A stretch of DNA of 64,000 nt from assembly GCA_963807155.1 (NCBI GenBank), contig CAWEAZ010000029.1:1-64000 (forward strand). Reading direction: 5' to 3'. This stretch comes from JACCZX01 sp963807155 (GTDB lineage Bacteria > Pseudomonadota > Gammaproteobacteria > Burkholderiales > Burkholderiaceae_F). A model generated the notes under the pieces. That model was given only the letters and a program-made list of their open reading frames with translations. It had not been told where the DNA came from and searched no databases. Shown piece after piece: positions 37,916 through 47,605 of the stretch (positions within the stretch are counted from its first letter, which is position 1; every line of letters begins with the position of its first letter). The position numbers were made by a program, and so were the translations under genes.

Positions 37916-40536
37916 GACTGCACGCTCGCGAGTGCGCTCATCAGTTTGCTCGGATCGCTGCCGCCGGCCATCGCCATATCAGCGCGACCGCCGCCCTTAC
38001 CGCCCACCTGCTGCGCCACGAAGTTAACGAGGTCGCCTGCCTTGACCTTGGACGTCGTATCGGCCGTAACACCTGCCGCGAGCTGGACTCGATCCCCTTC
38101 GACTGCACCCAAAACGATCACCGCGCTCTTCAACTTAGCCTTCAGCTGGTCCATCGTCTCGCGCAACGACTTCGCATCAGCGCCATCGAGCGATACTGCA
38201 AGCACCTTGACGCCATTGACATCGATCGCCTGCGAGGCAAGGTCGTCTCCCTTGGAAGCCGCGAGCTTGCTCTTTAAGCGCGCCAGCTCCCGCTCGAGCG
38301 ACTTCACGTTGTCCTGAATCTGCGTGATCTTCTGCGCAACTTCCGATGCCGGTGCTTTCAGCAAGAACGCCGCGTGCTGCAGGTCGCGGTCGAGTGCCTG
38401 CACATAGTCCACCGCGCCGCGTCCGGTGACAGCTTCGACGCGACGCACGCCCGCGGCCACACCGCTCTCGGAGACGATCTTGAAAAAGCCGATGTCACCG
38501 GTGCGCGCGACATGCGTGCCGCCGCACAGCTCGGTCGAGTGCTCTCCCATTTGCAGCACCCGCACCTCGTCGCCGTACTTGTCGCCAAAAAATGCCAGTG
38601 CACCTGCCTTGATCGCGTCGTCGTACTTCATCACGTTGGCCGATACCGGCGCGTTCGAGCGAATCGCCGTGTTGACGATGTCCTCGACTTTGCGAATCTC
38701 TTCGGGCGTCATCGCCTTGTCGTGCGAAAAATCGAACCGCGTGCGCTCGGCGTCGACCAGCGAGCCGCGCTGCTGCACATGCTTGCCCAGCACTCCGCGC
38801 AGCGCCGCGTGCATCAAATGCGTCGCCGAATGATTGTTGCGCGTGCGTTCGCGTGCGAGCGCGTCGACTTTCGCCTGCACGATGTCGCCAACGTTCAGCG
38901 TTCCAGACTCGAGTGTGCCGTGATGTCCGAACACATCGGCCTGAATCTTTTGCGTATCGGCGACCGCGAATCGAACGACATGCCGATCGCTGATCGACTC
39001 GAGCACGCCTTTGTCGCCGACCTGTCCGCCCGATTCCGAATAAAACGGCGTCGTGTTCAGCACGACGATACCGTCGGCGCCCGCCTGCAACTGTTGCACC
39101 GGTGCGCCTTCCTGATACAGCGCGATCACCTTCGCGTCTTCGGCCAGCGATGAGTAGCCAGTGAAGCGCGTCTTGTCGCCCACATATTCGAAGCCGCTCG
39201 CCAGCTTGAACCGCGCCGCGGCGCGCCCCTGGCCACGCTGCCGCTCCATCGCTTCGCCAAAACCGGCATGATCGATCGCGACCCCGCGCTCGCGGCAGAT
39301 GTCACCCGTCAGATCGACCGGAAAACCGTACGTGTCGTACAGCAGAAAGACCGTCTCGCCGTCGAGCATCGGCGCGTCACCCGACTTCATCTGGCCGAGC
39401 GCGGCGTCGAGAATTTTCATCCCGTTTGCCAGCGTTTCGCCGAATCGCTCTTCCTCCTGCTTCAGCACCGATTCGATACGCGATTGCTGTTCGATCAGCT
39501 CCGGGTACGCAGCACCCATCTCGGCGGCCACGTCCTTGACGATCTTGAAGAAGAACGGCTCGGTCTGCCCCAGTTTGTAGCCGTGCCGCAGCGCGCGCCG
39601 AATGATCCGGCGCAGCACGTAGCCGCGGCCCTCGTTGCCCGGAATGACGCCGTCGGCAATCAGAAACGAGCACGCGCGGATGTGATCGGCGATCACTTTC
39701 AGCGAGTTGTTATTCAAGTCTTTGGTACGCGTCTCGCGCGCCGCCGCCTTGATCAGGTTCTGAAACAGATCGATGTCGTAGTTGGAGTGAACGTGCTGCA
39801 GCACCGCTGCCAGCCGCTCGAGCCCCATGCCGGTATCGACGCACGGGCGCGGCAGCGGCGTCAGCGTGCCGGCGGCATCGCGATCGAACTGCATGAACAC
39901 AAGATTCCAGATCTCGATGTAGCGATCGCCCTCGGCGTCTGGCGAGCCCGGCGGGCCGCCTTCGACTTCGGGACCATGATCGTAAAAAATTTCGCTGCAC
40001 GGTCCGCACGGCCCTGTATCGGCCATCTGCCAGAAGTTGTCCGACACGTACTTCGGCTGGCCGGGCTTGTCGCCGATGCGCACGCAGCGCTCCGCCGGCA
40101 CGCCGATTTCCTTGGTCCAGATGTCGTACGCCTCGTCGTCGTCGACGTACACCGTGGCCCACAGCTTTTCCTTGGGCAGCTCGTAAACCTCGGTCAACAA
40201 CTGCCAGGCAAAGCGAATCGCGTCGCGCTTGAAGTAGTCGCCGAAGCTGAAATTGCCCAGCATCTCGAAGAACGTGTGATGCCGCGCGGTGTAGCCGACG
40301 TTTTCCAGATCGTTGTGCTTGCCGCCGGCGCGCAGCGACTTTTGCGCCGTGGTTGCGCGTGTGTACGGCCGCTTCTCACGCCCGGTGAACACGTCCTTGA
40401 ACTGCACCATGCCGGAGTTGACGAACAGCAACGTCGGATCGTCCGACGCTGTGAGCAAGCTCGACGCGCGCACGATCGTGTGGCCCTTCGATTCGAAGTA
40501 CCGCAGGAATTTTTCGCGGATATCTGCGCTTTTCAT
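37894..40536 (-). CDS. alaS: Alanyl-tRNA synthetase
   Basis: 880 residues, the full size for the family, without frameshift. The N-terminal MKSADIREKFLRYFESKGHT and SSLLTASDDPTLLFVNSGMVQFKDVF are class II motif regions. GNFSFGDYFKRDAIRFAW and DTGMGLERLAAVLQ complete the catalytic core. The editing domain carries HSATHLMHAALR (HxxxH) with the downstream STELCGGTHVARTGDIGFF zinc site, and the C-Ala domain ends the protein. It also clears mischarged Ser and Gly. Confidence 0.96.
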   Translation of the reverse strand: MKSADIREKFLRYFESKGHTIVRASSLLTASDDPTLLFVNSGMVQFKDVFTGREKRPYTRATTAQKSLRAGGKHNDLENVGYTARHHTFFEMLGNFSFGDYFKRDAIRFAWQLLTEVYELPKEKLWATVYVDDDEAYDIWTKEIGVPAERCVRIGDKPGQPKYVSDNFWQMADTGPCGPCSEIFYDHGPEVEGGPPGSPDAEGDRYIEIWNLVFMQFDRDAAGTLTPLPRPCVDTGMGLERLAAVLQHVHSNYDIDLFQNLIKAAARETRTKDLNNNSLKVIADHIRACSFLIADGVIPGNEGRGYVLRRIIRRALRHGYKLGQTEPFFFKIVKDVAAEMGAAYPELIEQQSRIESVLKQEEERFGETLANGMKILDAALGQMKSGDAPMLDGETVFLLYDTYGFPVDLTGDICRERGVAIDHAGFGEAMERQRGQGRAAARFKLASGFEYVGDKTRFTGYSSLAEDAKVIALYQEGAPVQQLQAGADGIVVLNTTPFYSESGGQVGDKGVLESISDRHVVRFAVADTQKIQADVFGHHGTLESGTLNVGDIVQAKVDALARERTRNNHSATHLMHAALRGVLGKHVQQRGSLVDAERTRFDFSHDKAMTPEEIRKVEDIVNTAIRSNAPVSANVMKYDDAIKAGALAFFGDKYGDEVRVLQMGEHSTELCGGTHVARTGDIGFFKIVSESGVAAGVRRVEAVTGRGAVDYVQALDRDLQHAAFLLKAPASEVAQKITQIQDNVKSLERELARLKSKLAASKGDDLASQAIDVNGVKVLAVSLDGADAKSLRETMDQLKAKLKSAVIVLGAVEGDRVQLAAGVTADTTSKVKAGDLVNFVAQQVGGKGGGRADMAMAGGSDPSKLMSALASVQSWAQQRL

Positions 40537-40600
40537 GACTGCAGGCGCAATGGGCGCCTCGACTGATCAAGCGCCGGATGATACTTGCGAGCCTAGGCGA

Positions 40601-43138
40601 TCAGCTTGTTCCGCGCAGACCGAGTCGGCCAGTCCGCGCGCGCTTCGCTGCGCCCTGGCGGATGTCCTCACTTCGGAGCAATCGTGCCGCATTGCCGAGC
40701 ACCAGCAACGCACTGCCTGCGGTGCCCGCCACCGCAACCGCGGGCGACGTGATTCCGAGCGCGGCCAGCGCGATAAAACTCACGTTGCAGCCGAGGGCGA
40801 GGCCAAGGTTTTGATGCGCCAGACGCATCGCCCGGCGCGCGACGGTAAACGCATACGCAATATCCGCCAGCCGCGAAGATTGCACGATCAAATCCGCGCG
40901 CTGCTGCGCGGTCGCCGATCCATCCGCCAACGCGATTGACACGTCGGCGCGCGCCAGCGCCGGAGCATCGTTGATGCCGTCGCCCAACATCGCGACTTTG
41001 TTTCCGGCCCTTTGCTGACCGACCACCCATTCGCACTTGCTGTGCGGCGTTTGATGCGCAAGAGCTCGTTCAATGCCGAGCGAGGCGGCGACGGCGTGCA
41101 CGGGTGCGCGTCGGTCGCCCGAGATCAATATCGGTTCAACGCCGCGCTCGGCCACCGTGTCGATCATCGACGCCGCGTCGTCGCGCAGCCGCTCGCCAAA
41201 GACGAACAGCGCCACTGGCCCCTCGGCATCAGCCAGCACGATCATGCTGGCAGCGTGCAGTCCTTCGCGCGCTGCAATCGCCGCGACGTCGGCGCGCTGC
41301 GCAGCCTGCTTGTCGACCAGTGCGAATTCCATTTTGCCGAGCCGGTAGCGACGGCCGCCGACGGTGGCTTCGATACCCGCAGACGCTTCGACGCGTCCGT
41401 CGGTCAGCGGTGGCAGTGACTTGCCGAGAGACTGCACCGCGCCGATCAGCGCACGCGCGTACGGATGCGTGGACAATGTCTCCATCGCGGCGGCGATCGC
41501 CAGCGTGTATTCCGGATCTGCAGTACGCAGCAGTAGCTGCCGCAACAAGCGCGGCTCGCCGGTCGTCAGCGTGCCGGTCTTGTCGCATGCGAGCAGATCC
41601 GCGCTGGCGAGTGCTTCGATCGCGCAGTTGCGGGCGACCAGAACACCACGCCGCGCCAACACCGATTGCGCCGCCGCGGTGGCAGCAGGGGACGCCAGCA
41701 GCAAGGCGCACGGGCATGCAGCAATCAGCACCGCAATTACGCTCGACACCGCTTGCGAAGGATTGACGAGCAACCAGCCCAGCAACGTCATCAATGCCGC
41801 TGAGCCCATCAACCACAAGTACGGCGCAGCAAAACGCGCGGCAAGCTCATCGGTGCGCGGGCGCTCGCGGCCCGCTTCTTCGGCCATTCGCTGCAATGCG
41901 AGTGAGCTCGATTCGGTGCCACTGCGACCGACCTCAATCACCAACGGTTGGTCGAGGTTGATCGCGCCCGCAAGTACCGGCGCACCGGCGGATTTCTCGA
42001 CGGGCAGCGATTCACCGGTCAACGACGCCTGCGATGAGCTCGATCGTCCGTGCACGACGACACCATCTGACGGCACTGCTTCGCCGGGCGGCACGAGAAC
42101 TCGTGCGCCGGGCTTCAACTGTTGCGCGGTAACTGATTCGGTGGCGAGCGACGACGGGAATGCGACCAACCGCAACGCACTCGTCGATTGACGGCGTGCG
42201 GCATCGACGTGCGCACGTGCCGCGCACACACCCCCCGCGAGCACCCAGCGTGACGTTATCGCCAACGCAATCACCAGCGCCACGGCGTCGAAGTAGATCG
42301 CACCGCGTCCCATAACCGCGGCAAAAGCGCTCGCGCCGACCGCGACGCTGATGGCCATCACCGTAGGCAGCTCGAGGCCGATGGCAGCCATGCGCCACAT
42401 TCGAAGCTGACTCCACGCCGCGCGATAAAGCGGCTGCGCTGAGAAGAGCAGCGCGGGCAAGATAAGCACGAAGCTTGCGCCCTGCAGCAGCCGCTGGATT
42501 TCCGAGCTGATGGCGCCGGGCATTGCGACGTACAGTGGCAGTGAAAGCATCAACACCTGCGTCGCCGCCAGCCATGCGATCACAACTCGCAGCAAATCAA
42601 TGCGGCGCACCTGCGCTTCGATTCGTGCGTCGTCGCGCGGCACTCTGCCGGCGTCGTATCCGGCGCGCTCGATCGCGCGCTGCAGCTCGCCACGAGTGAC
42701 CTGCTTTGGATCGAATGCGATGTACGCCGTGTGCGTGGCGAAATCGACGCTCGCCTTGACCATCCCCGGCACCTGACGCAGGCTCTGTTCGATCATCAGC
42801 GCGCACGCGCTGCACACCATGCCGCGAATCGAAAGCTGAAGGTGCGAACCGGCGGCAGTGGCGGCTTCGATAGCCGCGGAGCTCGCTTCGGCCTCGGCGG
42901 CGATCGAAGCATTCAACAATGCGCGGTCGCGGCTCCCCGCTTGCGCGAGAAACAATTGTTCCGCGATAAACGCGCAGCCATTGCAGCAAAACGCGCGCAT
43001 CGTTGCGCCGACTGGGCGCTGTACGACCCGTAAACCTGCCAAAGAATCACCACACTGATCGCACGCCGCGGAAATGCCTTCCGCGTCGGCGCCGGCCAGC
43101 GTCGGCACCTTGGCTTTGCGGATCAACTCAGACGCCAT
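40601..43138 (-). CDS. Copper-type P1B ATPase, CcoI/FixI-like
   Basis: 845 residues. The N-terminus has the Cys-rich module of FixI-type pumps (CDQCGDSLAG and FCCNGCAFIAEQLF), then an HMA domain with CSAC (RGMVCSACALMIEQSL). Eight membrane helices follow, with the ion-binding CPC (ACPCALLLASPAA). TGESLPVEK (actuator), CDKTGTLTTGEP (phosphorylated Asp) and GDGINDAPALARADVS (hinge) are intact. Such pumps export Cu+ for cbb3 oxidase assembly. No ccoNOQP or ccoGHS gene lies in the window, so the partner locus is elsewhere or the pump has another role. Confidence 0.9.
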   Translation of the reverse strand: MASELIRKAKVPTLAGADAEGISAACDQCGDSLAGLRVVQRPVGATMRAFCCNGCAFIAEQLFLAQAGSRDRALLNASIAAEAEASSAAIEAATAAGSHLQLSIRGMVCSACALMIEQSLRQVPGMVKASVDFATHTAYIAFDPKQVTRGELQRAIERAGYDAGRVPRDDARIEAQVRRIDLLRVVIAWLAATQVLMLSLPLYVAMPGAISSEIQRLLQGASFVLILPALLFSAQPLYRAAWSQLRMWRMAAIGLELPTVMAISVAVGASAFAAVMGRGAIYFDAVALVIALAITSRWVLAGGVCAARAHVDAARRQSTSALRLVAFPSSLATESVTAQQLKPGARVLVPPGEAVPSDGVVVHGRSSSSQASLTGESLPVEKSAGAPVLAGAINLDQPLVIEVGRSGTESSSLALQRMAEEAGRERPRTDELAARFAAPYLWLMGSAALMTLLGWLLVNPSQAVSSVIAVLIAACPCALLLASPAATAAAQSVLARRGVLVARNCAIEALASADLLACDKTGTLTTGEPRLLRQLLLRTADPEYTLAIAAAMETLSTHPYARALIGAVQSLGKSLPPLTDGRVEASAGIEATVGGRRYRLGKMEFALVDKQAAQRADVAAIAAREGLHAASMIVLADAEGPVALFVFGERLRDDAASMIDTVAERGVEPILISGDRRAPVHAVAASLGIERALAHQTPHSKCEWVVGQQRAGNKVAMLGDGINDAPALARADVSIALADGSATAQQRADLIVQSSRLADIAYAFTVARRAMRLAHQNLGLALGCNVSFIALAALGITSPAVAVAGTAGSALLVLGNAARLLRSEDIRQGAAKRARTGRLGLRGTS

Positions 43139-43556
43139 TTACAAGCAGTCGAATGCAATCGTGATGCACATCGGTAACGGCTCCAGCGTAACTCACGCGG
43201 GGGCAGAATGAACACTCGCGATCGACCGCTCGCGCCACTGAATTCACTAGTTTTCCGGATGATCGTTTGCGTGTAAGTATCCCGCGAGATGGCTAATCGT
43301 CTCAGTCGATGCGGCGCACTGTCAGAATGCACCCTAGAACGCTATCCGAAACCTATTCGATGACAATGGGCGACCGTACGCCGCCGGTGCCTTTGAGCCG
43401 TCTGTTCTGACCACGTCGCTCGCAAATGCCGCCAACATCGTTGCGGCCTGGCAACAGGATCGACGAAATTCCGGTTGGTCGCAGCGGCTCGGCAGCCGTT
43501 AGCTGCGCGTCGAGACACCGCTCTACACTTCGATTTTGTTCTCCGCAGAGCCTGCA
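43139..43556. other. Intergenic region between the P-type ATPase and pepP
   Basis: 418 bases without a convincing gene. Both flanking genes read outward, so at least two promoters are expected. I do not see clear -35/-10 pairs, repeats or hairpins. Its last 11 bases (from 43546) begin the sequence shared with the second pepP copy. Confidence 0.5.
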
Positions 43557-46500
43557 ATGGACACCATCGACGCCCGCCGCGGCACCGTTCGCTCCCGTAT
43601 TGAAAAACTACGTCGCGCCATGCAGCGCCACGGGGTCGCGGCAGTCGTCGTGCCATCGAGCGACCCGCATCTTTCCGAATACCTACCCGAGCGCTGGCAG
43701 GGCCGCGAATGGCTCTCCGGCTTTACCGGTTCGGTCGGAACGCTCGTGGTGACCGAGGATTTTGCAGGTGTATGGGCCGATAGCCGCTACTGGGCGCAGG
43801 CGGAAGCGCAATTGGCCGGTACCGGCATCGACTTGATGAAGATCGGTGGCGCAGGCAGCTCCGCGCATCTTGACTGGCTGGCGGGAAACGTTGCGTCGGG
43901 CGGCCAAGTCGCAGTCGACGGCGCCGTGCTCGGGTTGGCAAGCGCGCGTGCGCTGCAGTCGGCACTGAGCGAGCGCGGCATCGAACTGCGAACCGATCTG
44001 GACGTGCTCAACGACGTGTGGGACGACCGCGCCGCGTTGCCCGCACAGCCCGTTTACGAACACTTAGCGCCGTTTGCGGCGATTTCGCGCGCCGACAAGC
44101 TGGCTACCGTGCGTCAGCAGATGAAACAGCTCGGCGCCACGCATCATTGGATCTCGACACTCGACGACATCGCGTGGCTTACGAACCTGCGCGGCGGTGA
44201 TGTCAGCTACAACCCAGTGTTCATTTCGCACCTGTTGCTCGATGCCAAGAACGCGACGCTGTTTGTCGCTGAGGGCAAGGTCAGCGCAAAGCTTGCAGCG
44301 CGCCTGGCGGCAGACGGCATCACGCTGGCGCGATACGACCAAGCCGCTGCAGCGCTTCAGGCGCTACCGGCCGATACGAAGCTGCTCGTCGATCCGCGCC
44401 GTATCACGCTCGGCTTACAGCAATCGGTACCCGACCGCGTTCAGATCATCGAGGCGATCAACCCGTCCACGCTGGCAAAGAGTCGCAAGACTGAGGCCGA
44501 AGCTCATCACATTCGTCATGCGATGGAGCAGGACGGTGCGGCACTCGCGGAGTTCTTTTCGTGGTTCGAAGCCGCGCTAGGTCACGAGACGATCACCGAA
44601 ATGACGGTCGGGCAAAAAGTCGTCGAAGCGCGCGAGAGGCGTCCCGGTTACGTCTGCCCGAGCTTTCACCCGATCGCGGGCTTCAACGCCAACGGCGCGC
44701 TGCCGCACTATCGAGCCACTGAAGATTCGCACGCGACGATCTGCATGCGCGGCACAGTCGGCAACGGGCTACTGCTAATCGATTCCGGCGGCCAGTACGA
44801 GTACGGAACGACCGACATCACGCGCGTGGTGCCGGTTGGCCAGACGACACCCGAGCAGCGTCGCGACTACACGCTGGTCCTGAAAGGAATGATCGCGTTG
44901 TCGGTGGCGAAGTTTCCGCGTGGCACGCGAAGCCCGATGCTGGACACACTCGCACGCGCGCCGATCTGGGCCGCCGGTGTCGACTTCGGTCACGGGACCG
45001 GGCATGGCGTTGGTTATTTTCTGAACGTGCACGAAGGTCCGCACGGCATTACGCCGCACTTGCCACCCGAGCCGCAGACGGCGATGGAGCCTGGCATGGT
45101 GACGTCGAACGAGCCAGGCATCTACCGACCGGGTCGATGGGGCGTGCGGATTGAAAATCTGGTTCTCAACGTGCCGGCGACGCTGAAGGAGCCCAGCGAA
45201 TTCGGCGAATTCCTGCAGTTCGAAACATTGACGCTATCGCCTATCGACACGCGTGTGATCGACCGCTCGCTGTTGCGTGACGATGAAGTCCGGTGGCTGA
45301 ACGCGTATCACGCCGAAGTGCGACGCCGAGTTGGCCCGCATGTCAGCGGCGCAGCGGCAGCCTGGCTGCAGCTGCGCACGGAGGCGATCTAGCGCTGCAC
45401 GCATCGCTACAATCGCGCGTTTTGTCGACGGCGCGTGAGCAGCATCGATGGATAAGCGGGCCGCCAGCGGCGGCAAGGTTGATGGCAAAAGCGGCGGCGG
45501 CCGCAGCAAGGCGGCGGACGACAAGTCCGCCGGCCAGGCAACCAACTTTATCCGCAACATCATCACCGAAGATTTGGTACGGGGCACTTACGAGCCCCGC
45601 CAATGGGCAGGGCATCCGGGGCCCTACGACGTGCATGCACACGCGCCGCACGATCCGGCAAAAATCCGCACGCGCTTTCCGCCCGAGCCCAACGGTTATC
45701 TGCACATTGGCCACGCGAAATCGATCTGCCTGAACTTTGGCCTCGCGCGTGACTTCGGCGGGCGCTGCCACATGCGATTCGACGATACCAATCCGGTCAA
45801 GGAAGATCAGGAGTTCGTCGACTCGATTCTCGAATCGGTCCATTGGATCGGATTCGACTGGCAGCACGGAACAGAATCGAATCTGTATCACGCGAGCGAC
45901 TACTTCGAGGATATGTATCGCTTTGCGGAGTACTTGATCGAAACCGGTTACGCGTATGTCGACGAACAAAGCGCCGATGACATTCGCGCCAATCGCGGCA
46001 CGCTGACGCAAGTCGGCAGCGACTCGCCGTATCGTGACCGGCCGATTGCGGAGTCACTACGGTTGTTCCGGGAAATGCGCGCCGGCAAGCATGCTGAAGG
46101 CACGATGGTGCTGCGCGCGAAGATCGACATGGCCTCGCCCAACATCAACATGCGCGACCCGGTGATCTATCGCATCCGCTTCGCCGAGCACCACATGACG
46201 GGCACGAAGTGGGTGGTGTACCCGCTGTACGCGTATGCCCATCCGATCGAGGACGCGCTGGAGAACATCACGCACTCGATCTGCACGCTGGAGTTCGAAG
46301 ATCAGCGCCCCTGGTACGACTGGGTGCTCGAGCGCATCGTGCCGCTGCTGCGCCGGCCGCAGTACGAGGCTGCGCAACGCCTGCTGGGCAAGATTTACGA
46401 CGCCGGCGAGGAATCACGCCGCGAGTTCGCTCTGCTGTGCAGCCGGTATCGCGACAAGCTCGGCGCGAGCCGTTACGAGCGGCGCGCCGACGCGATGTTC

Positions 46501-47540
46501 GCGTCGTGGATCAAGTCCGATCTGGCCGCGCATGATGCCGACGAGTTTTTCAAGCTGCTGCGCGAGCAGACACAGTGCTTCACGCCTTTGCTGCAGGCCG
46601 CGCTGGACGAACGCAAAGCCAACCCGTTTCTGTTGCCGCACCAGTACGAGTTCAATCGCCTCGCAGTGACGTACGTCGTCACCAGCAAACGCAAGCTGTT
46701 TCAGATGGTCGATGAGAGGACTGGTTGACGGTTGGGACGATCCGCGCATGCCGACCATCGTCGGGCTGCGAAGACGCGGCTACACGCCGCAAAGCCTGCA
46801 ACTCTTCATGGAGCGCACGGGCGTCAGCAAATCGCCGCAGTGGATCGATTACGCGCTGCTCGAACAGGCACTGCGGGACGATCTCGAACCCACAGTGCCG
46901 CGCGCCACCGCGGTGCTGCGTCCGATCAAGCTCGTGCTCGACAACTTCCCCGTCGATCTGACCGAGGAAACGCAGGCACCGGTCCATCCGCATAAACCGG
47001 AGCTCGGCACACGCACGTTGCGCATCGGCCGGGAAATGTGGATCGAGGCCGACGATTTCATGGAGAACGCGCCGCCCGACTATTACCGGCTCGCGCTTGG
47101 GCCCGGCGGTACGGCCGGACAACCCGTGCGCCTGCGCTATGGCTATGTGATCCGGGCGCATAGCGTGGTGAAAGACAACGCGGGAACCGTCGTCGAAGTG
47201 CACGCCGAATATTTGCCTGAAACCAAGAGCGGTTCTCCCGGCGCGAGCAGCGTCAAGACTCGAGCGGCGATCCACTGGCTGGCGGTAGCCGACAGCATCC
47301 CGGCCGAGGTCCGAATATTCGATCGCCTGTTCACCGATCCGCACCCCGACGCCGGCGACAAAGACTTCCGCGCGCTGATCAATCCGAACAGCAAGCAAGT
47401 GCTACGCGCCTACGTCGAACCCTCGCTTGCGCACGCAAAGCCTGACGACAAATTTCAGTTCGAACGAAACGGGTACTTTGTAGCCGATCGAAAAGATCAC
47501 ACGAGCGAGAAGCCGGTGTTCAATCTGGCGGTGACGCTGA
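43546..47540 (+). repeat. Tandem duplication, copy 1 (pepP-glnS)
   Basis: Copy 1 of a direct repeat with a period of 4,002 bases. Equivalent points are 43557 and 47559 (pepP start), 45448 and 49450 (glnS start), and 46711 and 50713 (inside glnS). The shared sequence begins at CAGAGCCTGCAATGG (43546) and runs to about 47540, where copy 1 leaves the glnS reading frame a few codons before its natural end. Confidence 0.95.
43557..45392 (+). CDS. pepP: Xaa-Pro aminopeptidase (M24B), copy 1
   Basis: 611 residues from the ATG at 43557. N-terminal creatinase domain (RGTVRSRIEKLRRAMQRHG) and C-terminal pita-bread M24 domain. The metal ligands are visible as Asp/Asp in LLIDSGGQYEYGTTDITR, His in FGHGTGHGVGYFLNVHEG, and Glu/Glu in VTSNEPGIYRPGRWGVRIEN. 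The length and the internal linker domain match the large, eukaryote-like aminopeptidase P rather than the 440-residue E. coli PepP. Releases an N-terminal residue preceding Pro. Intact; differs from copy 2 at about six residues. Confidence 0.9.
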   Translation: MDTIDARRGTVRSRIEKLRRAMQRHGVAAVVVPSSDPHLSEYLPERWQGREWLSGFTGSVGTLVVTEDFAGVWADSRYWAQAEAQLAGTGIDLMKIGGAGSSAHLDWLAGNVASGGQVAVDGAVLGLASARALQSALSERGIELRTDLDVLNDVWDDRAALPAQPVYEHLAPFAAISRADKLATVRQQMKQLGATHHWISTLDDIAWLTNLRGGDVSYNPVFISHLLLDAKNATLFVAEGKVSAKLAARLAADGITLARYDQAAAALQALPADTKLLVDPRRITLGLQQSVPDRVQIIEAINPSTLAKSRKTEAEAHHIRHAMEQDGAALAEFFSWFEAALGHETITEMTVGQKVVEARERRPGYVCPSFHPIAGFNANGALPHYRATEDSHATICMRGTVGNGLLLIDSGGQYEYGTTDITRVVPVGQTTPEQRRDYTLVLKGMIALSVAKFPRGTRSPMLDTLARAPIWAAGVDFGHGTGHGVGYFLNVHEGPHGITPHLPPEPQTAMEPGMVTSNEPGIYRPGRWGVRIENLVLNVPATLKEPSEFGEFLQFETLTLSPIDTRVIDRSLLRDDEVRWLNAYHAEVRRRVGPHVSGAAAAWLQLRTEAI

Positions 47541-47605
47541 GAGAGGCCAGAGCCTGCAATGGACACCATCGACGCCCGCCGCGGCACCGTTCGCTCCCGC
47601 ATTGA
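45448..47605 (+). CDS. glnS: Glutaminyl-tRNA synthetase, copy 1 (frameshift and altered C-terminus)
   Basis: HIGH motif in PPEPNGYLHIGHAKSICLNFG, class I core, and the KMSKS equivalent VVTSKRKLFQMV. An extra base at about 46720 shifts the frame within VDER-LVDGWDDPRMPTIVGLR; the rest is conserved through the anticodon-binding barrels (DKFQFERNGYFVADRKDHTS). The natural C-terminal residues are replaced: after AVTL the frame crosses the repeat junction and reads 21 residues out of frame through the start of the second pepP. It attaches Gln to its tRNA. The same shift exists in copy 2. Confidence 0.9.

Noticed and set aside
38374..40566. Long plus-strand frames opposite alaS
   Set aside because: alaS is complete on the minus strand with all motifs; the opposing frames are His/Arg/Val-rich GC shadows.
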